DNA of 64,000 nt from Dyadobacter bucti (GCF_005869225.1 NZ_SWFP01000006.1:62001-126000); one strand, 5' to 3'. Positions 51,922 through 61,689 are shown, counted from the first letter of the stretch. Notes: generated by a model not told the origin, from the letters alone. Numbers and translations are program-made.

Positions 51922-53202
51922 ATGTTAATCGACCGTTCCACAGCACCTGATTTCAAGGTTGTCAACGCCGTAAATCTACCCGAGCCCAAAACTTTTACAC
52001 TCGATAATGGAACCGATCTCCATGTCATCAATATTGGTGACCAGCCGGTGATCAGGCTGGAATGTATTTTTGAGGCAGGCAGCTGGTTGGAAAAGGAAAT
52101 TGGCGCTTCGTTCTTTGCAATTAAAATGCTTTCCGAAGGAACAAGCGATCTCACATCCCAGGAGATAAGCGAAGCATTTGACAGGCTCGGAGCTTTCACG
52201 GAGATGACGCATACGTCTGATCGTATAGGAATAGTAGTGTACTGTCTGTCCCGTTTTTTGCCGGACGTTTTACCGATGGTAAACGGGCTTATTCAAAAGG
52301 CGGTTTTTCCGGAAAAAGAGCTTCAGGATTTAAGGAATATAACCATTCAGAATTTGAAGGTCAATAAGGAGAAAACTGCGTACCTGGCCACTACCAAATT
52401 CAGGGCAGAGCTATTCGGTAGTGGACATCCTTACGGGCAAAGCCAGGAGGAGGCCAACATAGCCAAATTACCCCTGGACGCGATTGTATCCCACTACGAT
52501 CAGTTTATTAAAAATGGCAAATACACCGTTGTGCTGGCCGGAAAGGTAGAGGACGAGCATATCAGTTATGTAAACCAGTTTCTTGGGCAGGAACGGGGCG
52601 GAGAGCATTGCCCTGCAATTTCGTATACGCCTTCCGAAGATTACAAAGAAAAGGAAGTAGTGGTCGAAAGGCCGGAAAGTGTTCAGTCGTCCATTCGTAT
52701 GGGCAGGATTCTTTTCAACCGTCATCATCCTGATTATTTCAAATTCTTGGTTACCAATGAAATATTAGGCGGGTATTTCGGGTCGAGGCTTATGAAGAAT
52801 ATCCGAGAAGAAAAGGGGCTTACCTATGGCATTTCTTCTCATTTGGTAACATTAAAGCAGGAGGGATATTTCATGATTGGCACTGACGTGAAGAAAGAAT
52901 TTACGCAGCAGACGATTGACGAGATAAAAAAAGAGATCAACCGTTTGCAAACAGAGCTGGTAGGCAGCGATGAATTGCAGACCGTTAAAAACTTTATGGC
53001 GGGAGAATTTGCCGGTTCTCTGAATACGGCTTTCGAAGTAGCCGACAGGCAGAAAATTTTGCTGCTCGATGGTCTGGCTCCTGATTTTTTCAACCGCTAC
53101 ATTAACCAGATCCACGCTACAACCAGTGAGGATGTACTGGAGATGGCGAACCGGTATTTACGCACTGAGGACATGATTACCATCATAGCCGGGGGAAAAT
53201 AA
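51922..53202 (+). CDS. M16 peptidase-like protein without zinc ligands
   Basis: 426 residues from ATG 51922. Pitrilysin/M16 fold of two related halves: GSWLEKEIGASFF at about 53-65, and RMGRILFNRHHPDYFKFLVTNEILGGYFGSRLMKNIREEKGLTYGI in the second half, the substrate-gripping R/Y region. The HxxEH zinc site is replaced: FFAIKM at 64-69 stands where HFLEHM is expected, so all three residues are lost. The protein should be catalytically dead. Inactive M16 subunits normally pair with an active one in the next gene, but the neighbours here are porV and a photolyase. No signal peptide. Confidence 0.88.
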   Translation: MLIDRSTAPDFKVVNAVNLPEPKTFTLDNGTDLHVINIGDQPVIRLECIFEAGSWLEKEIGASFFAIKMLSEGTSDLTSQEISEAFDRLGAFTEMTHTSDRIGIVVYCLSRFLPDVLPMVNGLIQKAVFPEKELQDLRNITIQNLKVNKEKTAYLATTKFRAELFGSGHPYGQSQEEANIAKLPLDAIVSHYDQFIKNGKYTVVLAGKVEDEHISYVNQFLGQERGGEHCPAISYTPSEDYKEKEVVVERPESVQSSIRMGRILFNRHHPDYFKFLVTNEILGGYFGSRLMKNIREEKGLTYGISSHLVTLKQEGYFMIGTDVKKEFTQQTIDEIKKEINRLQTELVGSDELQTVKNFMAGEFAGSLNTAFEVADRQKILLLDGLAPDFFNRYINQIHATTSEDVLEMANRYLRTEDMITIIAGGK

Positions 53203-53205
53203 ATT

Positions 53206-54534
53206 TTATTTTTCGTCCTGGTTTAGCGCTTCCTTGTATACCAGGAGGCAGCGCTCCCGGGCTATTTTATGATCTACAATGGGTTCAGGATATTGGTCAG
53301 TACCGATTTCCGGAACCCATTTTTTGATGTACACGCCTTGCGGATCAAACTTCTCGGCTTGGGCGGTAGGGTTGAAAATCCGGAAGTAGGGCGCAGCATC
53401 AGTTCCGGAACCGGCCGCCCACTGCCAGCCACCGTTGTTTGCCGCCAAATCATAGTCCAGGAGTTTTTCTGCAAAGTAAGCTTCACCCCAGCGCCAGTCG
53501 ATAAGCAGATGTTTCGCAAGAAAACTTGCAGTTACCATTCGAACGCGGTTATGCATAAACCCTGTTTCGTTTAGTTCCCGCATTCCTGCATCCACAAGCG
53601 GATAGCCGGTTTTACCTTCGCACCATTTTTTGAATTCACCCTGATTATTTCTCCATTTGATCGTGTCATAAGCAGCGCGGAAGGCTTTCCCTTTTCCGAC
53701 ATGCGGAAAATGCCAGAGAATCTGATGGTAAAAGTCTCGCCAAATCAGCTCGTTGAGCCAGGTACTGCTGTTCTCATTTCCTTTTCTTGCCATTTCGCGA
53801 ATGCTCACCGTACCAAACCGTAAATGGATCCCAAGGTGCGAGGTACCTTTTATTCCAGGAAAATTTCGTTGCTCTCCGTAATTTTCAAGTAACTCTGTTT
53901 CAACTTTACTGGATGGAAACGTCTGGTCTGTTTTTTCAAAACCCATTTCTTTCAGGGATGGAATACTTGGTCCCTTCCATTTGTGAAGGTTTTTAAAATA
54001 CTTCCTGGTAGGATAGGAAGAAAGATAAAAATCATTGCATTTCTCCCTCCATGCCCTGCTATAAGGCGTAAAGACGGTATAGGGTGTGTTTTGTAGACTG
54101 AGGACTTCCTTCTTCTCAAAAATCACATGATCTTTGTAAGCCTTGAAAGGAATTCCCTCTTTTTTAAGAATGCGATAAATTTCCTGGTCGCGTTCGGTAG
54201 CGTAAGGTTCATAGTCTGTATTGGTGATCACTTCCGCGATCTGATATTTTTCGGAAAGTGATTTCCAGATTTCAGTGGGAAATCCGTACTCAACAAGAAT
54301 GTCAGCGCCAGCCTTTTTTAACTCCTCACGCATTCCCGTGACAGCCTCGTGGATAAAGCTGACACGACTGTCTTTTTTGTTATCAAGGTCATCCAGGATA
54401 TTACGATCAAAGATGAACAGTGGAACAACCGGGTTGCCGGATTTTAATGCATAATAAAGTCCGGTATTGTCGTGCAGGCGAAGATCACGGCGATGCCAGA
54501 ATATCGTTATTTTATCCTTTGTTGTTAAACTCAT
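53206..54534 (-). CDS. Deoxyribodipyrimidine photolyase (class I CPD type)
   Basis: 442 residues. N-terminal Rossmann antenna domain about 9-135 (TIFWHRRDLRLHDNTGLYYA; VPLFIFDRNIL); C-terminal FAD domain about 210-435 with SHLGIHLRFGTVSIRE, WRDFYHQILWHFPH, GYPLVDAGMRELNETGFMHNRVRM, and WQWAAGSGTDAAPYFRIFNP. These are class I CPD photolyase features. It repairs cyclobutane dimers with blue light. The short 3-base convergent gap to the M16 gene leaves no room for a terminator. Confidence 0.92.
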   Translation of the reverse strand: MSLTTKDKITIFWHRRDLRLHDNTGLYYALKSGNPVVPLFIFDRNILDDLDNKKDSRVSFIHEAVTGMREELKKAGADILVEYGFPTEIWKSLSEKYQIAEVITNTDYEPYATERDQEIYRILKKEGIPFKAYKDHVIFEKKEVLSLQNTPYTVFTPYSRAWREKCNDFYLSSYPTRKYFKNLHKWKGPSIPSLKEMGFEKTDQTFPSSKVETELLENYGEQRNFPGIKGTSHLGIHLRFGTVSIREMARKGNENSSTWLNELIWRDFYHQILWHFPHVGKGKAFRAAYDTIKWRNNQGEFKKWCEGKTGYPLVDAGMRELNETGFMHNRVRMVTASFLAKHLLIDWRWGEAYFAEKLLDYDLAANNGGWQWAAGSGTDAAPYFRIFNPTAQAEKFDPQGVYIKKWVPEIGTDQYPEPIVDHKIARERCLLVYKEALNQDEK

Positions 54535-54612
54535 AAAAAATATATCTCGCAGTATATTTACCTTCGTGAAGAGAAGACTTTAAATTTCAATACCGGTAAC
54601 CTGTATCAATCA

Positions 54613-55470
54613 ATGAAATTACAACTAACAATCCTATTTAGCCTCTTTTGCCTGATCGCTTTTGGTCAAAAAAATCAGTCAAAGGAAGAGTGGAAGCAAC
54701 TTTTTAACGGTAAGAACCTGGATGGATGGGATATCAAAATCAGAGGATACGCATTGAACGAGAATTACGGAAATACCTTCCGCATAGAAGATGGCAAGAT
54801 GGTGGTGCGCTATGATCAGTATGATGATTTTAAACAAAAATATGGCCATATTTTTTACAAAGGGGATTTCTCGTACTACAAGGTAGCAGTGGAATATCGG
54901 TTTGTCGGAGAGCAGGCACCAAAAGGGGAAGGCTGGGCATGGCGGAATAGCGGCATTATGGTACACGGACAACCTGCTTCGACGATGGGGAAAGATCAGG
55001 ATTTTCCGGCATCCATAGAAGTGCAATTACTGGGTGGGAATGATAAAACAAGGTCAACCTGCAATTTATGTACACCTGGCACCAACGTGGTAATGAACGG
55101 GAAGCTCATTACCCAGCACTGTGTTAATTCAACCTCAAAAACGTACAATGGAGATCAATGGGTAAGGGCTGAGGTACTGGTACTGGGCGATTCGCTGATC
55201 CAGCACTTTGCGAATGGAGAAATGGTTTTGGAGTACAATAAACCGCAGCTAGGTGGCGGGGCAGTTAGTGGTAACGATCCTGCTTTGATGATTGACGGCA
55301 AGCTATTGGATCATGGGTCTATCTCCTTGCAAAGCGAAAGCCATCCTGTGGAATTCAGAAAAGTGGAAATCCTGGACCTCAAAGGATGCATGGACCCAAA
55401 AGCTACCAATTACAAATCGTATTACGTAAAGTCGGATAACAGCCTGTGCAGTTATTCGAAAAAGAAATAG
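54613..55470 (+). CDS. DUF1080 exported protein with GCxDP tail motif
   Basis: 285 residues with signal peptide 1-18 (ends AFGQ). One DUF1080 domain about 24-250: WKQLFNGKNLDGWDIKI, RIEDGKMVVRYD, YYKVAVEYRFVGEQ, IEVQLLGG, GDQWVRAEVLVLGD. DUF1080 proteins of Bacteroidota hydrolyse 3-keto-glycosides or bind glycans. The tail has the GCMDPKATNY-CSY block (about 258-281), a short motif that recurs in secreted Bacteroidota proteins. Its two Cys in the domain (STCNLCTPG) could bind metal or form a disulfide. Single-gene unit. Confidence 0.83.
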   Translation: MKLQLTILFSLFCLIAFGQKNQSKEEWKQLFNGKNLDGWDIKIRGYALNENYGNTFRIEDGKMVVRYDQYDDFKQKYGHIFYKGDFSYYKVAVEYRFVGEQAPKGEGWAWRNSGIMVHGQPASTMGKDQDFPASIEVQLLGGNDKTRSTCNLCTPGTNVVMNGKLITQHCVNSTSKTYNGDQWVRAEVLVLGDSLIQHFANGEMVLEYNKPQLGGGAVSGNDPALMIDGKLLDHGSISLQSESHPVEFRKVEILDLKGCMDPKATNYKSYYVKSDNSLCSYSKKK

Positions 55471-55487
55471 GATTGACAAAACACTAA

Positions 55488-55528
55488 AAAAGAAAGGGAG
55501 GCATTTTTCGAGTGCCTCCCTTTCTTTT
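55488..55528. terminator. Bidirectional terminator between DUF1080 and murA
   Basis: AAAGAAAGGGAGGCA (55489-55503) pairs with 55513-55527, 9-base loop, with A- and T-rich flanks. It lies 18 bases past the DUF1080 stop and 19 from the murA stop. Confidence 0.92.
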
Positions 55529-55546
55529 ATTAATCACAAATGAATT

Positions 55547-56854
55547 TTATAACCTTACTATCTCCGCACCAATCGCATTGAGGCGGGTGTCAATGTTTTG
55601 GTATCCACGGTCAATCTGCTCGATATTATCGATAATACTGACTCCTTTTGCAGACAATGCAGCAATCAGAAGTGCCACCCCTGCACGGATGTCAGGTGAA
55701 GTCATACGGATTCCGCGAAGTTGCGTCTCGCGGTTATGGCCGATAACCGTTGCACGGTGCGGGTCGCAAAGGATAATTTGCGCTCCCATTTCAATCAGCT
55801 TATCAACAAAGAACAAACGGCTTTCGAACATTTTCTGGTGAACCAGAACGGTTCCCTGGGCCTGCGTGGCTGTTACAAGAATAATACTCAGCAAATCGGG
55901 CGTAAAGCCTGGCCACGGAGCATCAGCAACGGATAACGTGGATCCATCAAGGTAGTTTTCGATCCGGTACTTTTCCTGTGCAGGAATAAATATATCGTCG
56001 CCACGGAACTCCATCTTGATCCCGAGCCTTTGAAAAACATCAGGAATAATTCCCAGTTCCTGAATCATGCAATCTTTAATAGTTATTTCAGACTGCGTCA
56101 TGGCCGCGAGGCCAATAAAGCTGCCGATCTCGATCATATCGGGAAGCATGGTATGTTCTGTTCCCTGTAATTCGCTCACGCCTTCTATAACCAGCAAATT
56201 AGAAGCGATCCCGGAAATTTTGGCTCCCATACGATTCAGCATCTTGCATAGTTGCTGAAGGTAGGGTTCGCAGGCGGCATTGTAAATTGTTGTGGTGCCT
56301 TCTGCCATTACGGCCGCCATCAATACATTCGCTGTCCCGGTCACGGATGCTTCATCCAAAAGCATATATGCACCTTTCAGGTTCTTGGCATCGACTTTGT
56401 AGAAACCGCCATCTTCTCCGTCATAACTGAATTCGGCGCCGAGTTTTTCAAAACCTAAAAAGTGGGTATCCAATCTTCTGCGACCGATTTTATCGCCGCC
56501 TGGACGGGGTATCCTTCCTTTGCGGAACCTGGCCAGCATAGGGCCAAGCAGCATGACAGATCCACGGAGTGCAGCTGCTTTCTGACGAAAAGAGTCAGAC
56601 TCCAGATAATCGAGATTGATTTCACTCGCCTCAAACCGGATAGATGAATCGCTGAGCCGCGTTCGTCTCACGCCAAGATCTCCCAGCAGATTGATCAGCT
56701 GGTTTACGTCACGTATGTTGGGAATATTATGGATTGTTACCGGTTCTTTGGTAAGAAGTACAGCGCAAATGATTTGCAAAGCCTCGTTTTTGGCGCCTTG
56801 CGGTACAATCTCACCCTTGAGACGCCTGTCTCCGGTTATTTTAAATGAAGCCAT
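55547..56854 (-). CDS. murA: UDP-N-acetylglucosamine 1-carboxyvinyltransferase
   Basis: 435 residues, EPT family. It transfers enolpyruvate from PEP to UDP-GlcNAc, the first committed step of peptidoglycan synthesis. Lys22-Asn23 (AKNEAL) bind substrate, and DMIEIGSFIGLAAMT, EDGGFYKV and RAGVALLIAALSA are family blocks. The loop that carries Cys115 in E. coli (GGCTIGARP) reads GGDKIGRRR here, with Asp121 in place of Cys. This is the known fosfomycin-insensitive form of MurA (as in mycobacteria). No second murA copy is in the window. Confidence 0.95.
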   Translation of the reverse strand: MASFKITGDRRLKGEIVPQGAKNEALQIICAVLLTKEPVTIHNIPNIRDVNQLINLLGDLGVRRTRLSDSSIRFEASEINLDYLESDSFRQKAAALRGSVMLLGPMLARFRKGRIPRPGGDKIGRRRLDTHFLGFEKLGAEFSYDGEDGGFYKVDAKNLKGAYMLLDEASVTGTANVLMAAVMAEGTTTIYNAACEPYLQQLCKMLNRMGAKISGIASNLLVIEGVSELQGTEHTMLPDMIEIGSFIGLAAMTQSEITIKDCMIQELGIIPDVFQRLGIKMEFRGDDIFIPAQEKYRIENYLDGSTLSVADAPWPGFTPDLLSIILVTATQAQGTVLVHQKMFESRLFFVDKLIEMGAQIILCDPHRATVIGHNRETQLRGIRMTSPDIRAGVALLIAALSAKGVSIIDNIEQIDRGYQNIDTRLNAIGAEIVRL

Positions 56855-56911
56855 ATAAAGTTTGGGGCAATTTTTCTGGAAAATGAATCCGTATAAAATT
56901 AAACCCGGATG

Positions 56912-57652
56912 TTAGTTTCCAGGTTTTTTACGGTTGTTGCGGTTGTTATTGTTGTTATTACCGTTGTTGTTCCGGCCGGTAAACTTGTTATTAGGCCTGT
57001 TGCGATTAGCATTGCCCTGGTTATTGTTGCCCTGCCTTTCGGGATTATGGCCAGCCTGCGCCTTGAAGCCGCCGCCGCCCTGGTGGTTTCCACGATTGCG
57101 TTCCTGACTACTGTTGTTATTGCGGTCTTTGGGCGCAGCATCAACAGGGCCATTCTGCCGGATGTAATCGATTTCTTCCGATAATTTGCCTTTGCTCAGC
57201 TGTTCGAGCTGCCCTAATAACACATGATCTTCGGGATTGTCTTTGTTCCATGTGTTAAAAAAGGAGCGCATCAGGCGGAAAATATAGGATACAAAAGCCA
57301 GTCTGTCTTCACTGTTTTCGGTCTGAATGGCCTTTTCGAGAAGCAGGTCGATATTACGTCCATAATGGCGGTACATTAAGTTTTGCTGATTGTACCCAAC
57401 TTTAAGCGGCTTTTTGCCCAATGCTTCTTTGGAAGGTGGCGGGAATGGGCTGTCTACATCAAGTTGAAAACCGGAAATAATGTAAAGGTCGTCCCAGAGT
57501 TTATTCGTGTAATCCTGGTTATCCCTCATGTTCGGGTGGATCTGGCGCATGAGTTCAATCAGGATGTGTGCGTAAAGGTTACGTTTTGCCTTGTCCTCCA
57601 TCTTCACGATGTGGTCAGCAAGTTTTTGTACGTTACTACCGTATTCTTTCAA
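56912..57652 (-). CDS. DUF4290 protein with Asn-rich tail
   Basis: 246 residues. Residues 1-165 are the DUF4290 domain (KEYGSNVQKLADHIVKMEDKAKRN; LKVGYNQQNLMYRHYGRNIDLLL), found across Bacteroidota and without known function. Residues 175-246 are low complexity, made of N, R, G and Q with runs of Asn; the tail has RNA-binding-like R/G/N content. It is transcribed after the PorU2-like gene and before murA on the same strand, with 56 bases to murA. Confidence 0.85.
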   Translation of the reverse strand: MKEYGSNVQKLADHIVKMEDKAKRNLYAHILIELMRQIHPNMRDNQDYTNKLWDDLYIISGFQLDVDSPFPPPSKEALGKKPLKVGYNQQNLMYRHYGRNIDLLLEKAIQTENSEDRLAFVSYIFRLMRSFFNTWNKDNPEDHVLLGQLEQLSKGKLSEEIDYIRQNGPVDAAPKDRNNNSSQERNRGNHQGGGGFKAQAGHNPERQGNNNQGNANRNRPNNKFTGRNNNGNNNNNNRNNRKKPGN

Positions 57653-57764
57653 AGGTATGAGATTTATATAATTGGCAAAAATAAGAAGTTTTTATCGAAA
57701 GAAAAGGGTGGTCAGCCCTAAACAAAAAGCTAAAACGGAATAGAATATCTGTATTTTGTTACAC

Positions 57765-60700
57765 TTACCGCAGCCATAGTAACCGTCCAGTTATTGGTTT
57801 CAGGACTTCCGGTTTTAAAGGAGCTTTCAATCCAATCATTTTGAGCCGGTAAAAATACATTCCGGAAGCCAGATTTTCGGGATGCCAGATCCATTCATTT
57901 TTACCCGGATGCGGGTCGAAAACCGCGTTGTGAACAGTTTTTCCGGAAGCATCAAAAATTTTCAGCGACAAATTTCCTGGAATTGTTGAGCCTGTAAATT
58001 CGATATTGAACTTGAACCAGCTGTCGGAAGGATTGGGCGAAACATGGGCCGTCAGTATTCCGTTTGTATCATTAACCCTGAAACTGATCTGATATTCAGG
58101 TGCAAAATTACCTTTCACATCCCTCGCATTTACCCTTAACCGGTATTCCCCACTCTTCAGCGGCCTCGATAACTTCAGTTCTGCAAGAAAGTTGTTAGGG
58201 GCAACCAGCTTCCAGGGGCTATTTCCGAAGTAAATCCTTTGTTCCCTGCAATTTAAACAGTTTTCTTTCAACCACAGTTCTATTCCCAAAGTATCCTTGC
58301 GAATCAGGAATTTGTTTTCATCAAAAAGCTGTATAGCAATAGTCGGCAGGGGTGAAACAATATCGTCGTTTTCCAATTGCCGCCCATCTGTTTTTACGAT
58401 CAATACCGGAGGAGTAGCATCGGGCACGACTTCATACCGAAACCGGGCGACATTGTTAGCAAAGTTCTCTTCCGGCAATCGGGAATCGTTGAATTCAAAA
58501 ATGATATGATGTGAGCCGACTGCGTCAATTGTTTCTGTTTTCCACTCAAATTCGCGGATCTCGTGTGCTCGTAAAGGTGGAATTTTGGTGACCTTCCCAA
58601 GGGTATCCTGATGCAATTCCCGGATAGAAATTTCAATGGAATCTGAAAAATCAATTTCCGTGACATTATTGAAAACCAACCTGGCATGATGATCATCTCC
58701 TTCTTGTAAGGTTTCCGCATTTTTACCCGCGAAAGAAACGACACATTCAGGAAGCCGCTTTGTTTCAGATAGCTCAGACAAATAAGTTACAGATCGAAAA
58801 TGGGAAGGACGAAGCCGGTCTTTTGGCATATAAACGCGCCAGAATGTTTTTTGTCCTTCGACAGCCGGAATTTCGATTGTATATTTTGCCAAAATTCCTT
58901 TTGCAATTGCGATAGCATTTTTAGGGTTTGTAAAAGTGCTTATTGTATCCCATTCAAAAGTGACGACGGAATTTTCATACGGCACCTGGGCGATCAGTTC
59001 CAAGTGATTTTTGTTGGTAATATGATCGTGAGCGGGAAGGAGAGGCATAGCGCCACCCTCCTGGACGAATATTTCTTTCGAAGCATAATTGTTCAGCCTG
59101 GTTTCTTCCGCAAGTTCATTTTTAGGATCAATCGCAAATGTCCAGCGCTCTTTGCCGGAAGTAAAAACGTTGTTCGGTATTCTGATATATAAAGTATCCG
59201 CCAACCTCGGAGCTTCCTGTAAGTAATCATACTTAAAATTGACTGTCGAATCGTTGATTCTTTGGATTGACAGCATATAGTTCTCTTTCCTGTACCTGCC
59301 GTTGTTTGTAACAATAAGCTGTATTAAAATGCTGTCGCTATGAGAATTTAACGGTTCTTTTAGGATATCCGAAATCTGGATGGATCTGGAATCAATGCTG
59401 TAGTCGGGAAGTTTGGCAGGGAAAATCCGAATGGCTGGGTCTCCGTGCAGGGTCATTTGCTGGGCGGTGATTTTGTCAATGATCGAGGGGTCTCTTCGTG
59501 AATTTCTCCTGATTGCCTCCTGCTGTATCAAACCAAAAGGCTGGGTTGAAAAAGCTGAATCGGCCAGAACCTCATAAATGGAACCAGTGTAGCGCCTCAG
59601 CGATGTGGAGGAACCGTTGAAAGTGTGCGCAAGAAAAAGAACTGCACCTTTGTCTTTGGCGAAAATCCAGTCGTTGCTGAGTGTTTTTGGTGTATAAAAA
59701 ATGCTTCCGGTTGCACATCCATTGACAATGATCGCCGGATAATGCGGCCGGTTGGTATATTTTCTGTCGGTATCGCTGGCGTAACCTATATCCAAGTCAG
59801 TAACGTCCGGACTGGAATGTCCAAACAAGGTCATCAAAGCAACGCCATTGTTAACAGGCTCATGAACGGGAAATTGCTCGACGGGTTCATCAGTTTGTTT
59901 CGAGATCGTTTTGATATTAACATTTAATGATGAACCGGCGATTTTTTGTTCAAAAGACTTTACATCGTTCCTGAAGAGAGAACGTTCGTCCGCTGACCGG
60001 CCGCCGCTCAGGTGCAGTACATTTTTTCGCCATGGAGCCGAGGCTTGTTCTGATTCCAGCGCAATAACTTTTTGCAGGTAATCCGACACATTCTCGGCCG
60101 TAAATGCATTGATCCTGCCAACCGGAACTGCCGGGGTAAAATTGTTACCAGAATCAATACCCATCACCAATGCGATATCCGAGCCCGGCCAACCGGCATT
60201 CGGGACCATGTCCGTTTGTTTCGAATTTAACTGTTTCCGGGCAGTTTGCGGGTCAATGGATCTTCCAATCAGCAGTGCAAATTTCAAGGCCCGGCTTTGG
60301 TACATCCAGGCTATTAAGTTTTTAATACCGCCAGGCCCACTTTCTCCATAATTGAACTGATCGAAAGCCTCCTCGCTATGGATAATAAGTGGTTTGAATG
60401 CGCCTCCCCTTGCCGAAGCCCGGTAATTTGCATATTGAGAAACGGGATCATATCCTTCTACCGGTTTTCGCATCAGAGGATGTGTAATAATCAAATAATC
60501 GGTGTTTTCCGGATTGATGTTACGAAATCTGAGGAGGCGCGGCGGATGTATTTTCAATGGTTTTCTAATGCCGATAATCTTTGCGGATATCGGAATTCCG
60601 GAACTGTTTTCTTCGATTTTTCGAAGTTGATAAGGATCGCTACAATCATAAAGACCTACATCATTCGCACCTTCCAATTGCCAGGCAGGAGAGTCGTTCG

Positions 60701-61673
60701 AATTATTAAAGTGGAAAATTTTCTGCCTGCTCTCTTTTTCCAGTATGGATCTTTGCGGATATCGCAGCCTGATGTAGGAAATTGAGATGCTGTTTTCGGC
60801 TTTGATTGATAGTACACGTATGGTAATTTTTCCCTGTGAGTCGAGGTCTGAGGGGAGCAATTTTGTTTTTACCAGCCGGGGATTGTAGTCCGTGGTGTTT
60901 TCCGTGGCAATCTTTCGCCAAATTCCCGAAGCATGAATATGTATTTCAAAAGGGTGCTCTCCCGCAGATGTTCCTGCAACAAGAATTTCCAGTTCTGCTT
61001 CCGTGAATTTTTCGCGAACAACGTTTTTGGTTTCGAGAATATAATGTTGCGGGTCATTGATCGGAGGCCCGGTCCAGCCTTCACCAGTGTCGTAATCCGT
61101 AAGCACCGAACCGTTTTCAAAACCGCTTCCGGCAGGATAAAAAGCGCCGGGGAGATAATGTGAGGTAAAAAGCTGTAAAGATTCCTCGAAATGATAATGC
61201 AGCACATTACGGGTATCCGCAGTTTTGGATCTGATAATTCTGTTGCCCTTTCCGCCATCTGTTCTCGCGGTAAGAAAATAAGCTGAGGTGTCGGAATACA
61301 GGCTGTATTTGGAATGCGGCATTGCGGCGGGTGTTAGGTAAAGCGAAGAATCTAACACGCCGTCGTTTCTTTCTCCAAAGAAACCAATGGATACTAGCCT
61401 GCCCGATGAATCTTCACTGACTTCGATAGCCAGCTCTTTTCCCCGACGGAACATTTGTAATGATGAGGACGAAACACTGTCGGCCGGAAAGCCGGCAGCG
61501 ATAAGTTCCAGGCTGGTAACCCGGTAAAACCCCGTTTCCACAACAGGTATCCGCAAGTAAGTCTGAGAAGTATTAACCCACTCATTTCCATAAACCCTTT
61601 GTCCCTTCACGGGGCGCACCAGCAGTAGCAGGAAAATAAATAAATAAAATGTGTGTGTAAAAAACCGCGTCAT
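57765..61673 (-). CDS. PorU2-like C25 peptidase, T9SS-associated
   Basis: 1302 residues with signal peptide about 1-24. Like PorU it has an N-terminal beta domain (LRIPVVETGFYRVTSLEL), a C25/gingipain domain with His619 in LFGHSSPDV and Cys653 in VNGCATGSI (spaced 34, the same as in PorU), then Ig-like domains about 780-1210, and a T9SS CTD (SPNPSDSWFKFNIEF, ending GMYFYRLKM). I call it PorU2-like by these features. Its own CTD suggests it is itself exported by T9SS. Downstream (minus strand) come DUF4290 and murA. Confidence 0.8.
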   Translation of the reverse strand: MTRFFTHTFYLFIFLLLLVRPVKGQRVYGNEWVNTSQTYLRIPVVETGFYRVTSLELIAAGFPADSVSSSSLQMFRRGKELAIEVSEDSSGRLVSIGFFGERNDGVLDSSLYLTPAAMPHSKYSLYSDTSAYFLTARTDGGKGNRIIRSKTADTRNVLHYHFEESLQLFTSHYLPGAFYPAGSGFENGSVLTDYDTGEGWTGPPINDPQHYILETKNVVREKFTEAELEILVAGTSAGEHPFEIHIHASGIWRKIATENTTDYNPRLVKTKLLPSDLDSQGKITIRVLSIKAENSISISYIRLRYPQRSILEKESRQKIFHFNNSNDSPAWQLEGANDVGLYDCSDPYQLRKIEENSSGIPISAKIIGIRKPLKIHPPRLLRFRNINPENTDYLIITHPLMRKPVEGYDPVSQYANYRASARGGAFKPLIIHSEEAFDQFNYGESGPGGIKNLIAWMYQSRALKFALLIGRSIDPQTARKQLNSKQTDMVPNAGWPGSDIALVMGIDSGNNFTPAVPVGRINAFTAENVSDYLQKVIALESEQASAPWRKNVLHLSGGRSADERSLFRNDVKSFEQKIAGSSLNVNIKTISKQTDEPVEQFPVHEPVNNGVALMTLFGHSSPDVTDLDIGYASDTDRKYTNRPHYPAIIVNGCATGSIFYTPKTLSNDWIFAKDKGAVLFLAHTFNGSSTSLRRYTGSIYEVLADSAFSTQPFGLIQQEAIRRNSRRDPSIIDKITAQQMTLHGDPAIRIFPAKLPDYSIDSRSIQISDILKEPLNSHSDSILIQLIVTNNGRYRKENYMLSIQRINDSTVNFKYDYLQEAPRLADTLYIRIPNNVFTSGKERWTFAIDPKNELAEETRLNNYASKEIFVQEGGAMPLLPAHDHITNKNHLELIAQVPYENSVVTFEWDTISTFTNPKNAIAIAKGILAKYTIEIPAVEGQKTFWRVYMPKDRLRPSHFRSVTYLSELSETKRLPECVVSFAGKNAETLQEGDDHHARLVFNNVTEIDFSDSIEISIRELHQDTLGKVTKIPPLRAHEIREFEWKTETIDAVGSHHIIFEFNDSRLPEENFANNVARFRYEVVPDATPPVLIVKTDGRQLENDDIVSPLPTIAIQLFDENKFLIRKDTLGIELWLKENCLNCREQRIYFGNSPWKLVAPNNFLAELKLSRPLKSGEYRLRVNARDVKGNFAPEYQISFRVNDTNGILTAHVSPNPSDSWFKFNIEFTGSTIPGNLSLKIFDASGKTVHNAVFDPHPGKNEWIWHPENLASGMYFYRLKMIGLKAPLKPEVLKPITGRLLWLR

Positions 61674-61689
61674 TCAATTTAGTGTGAAA

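Noticed and set aside
56909..57184. Hydrophobic Val/Ile-rich 91-codon frame opposite the DUF4290 tail
   Set aside because: It is the antisense of the Asn-rich codons (AAC/AAT give GTT/ATT), so the membrane-like composition is an artefact.
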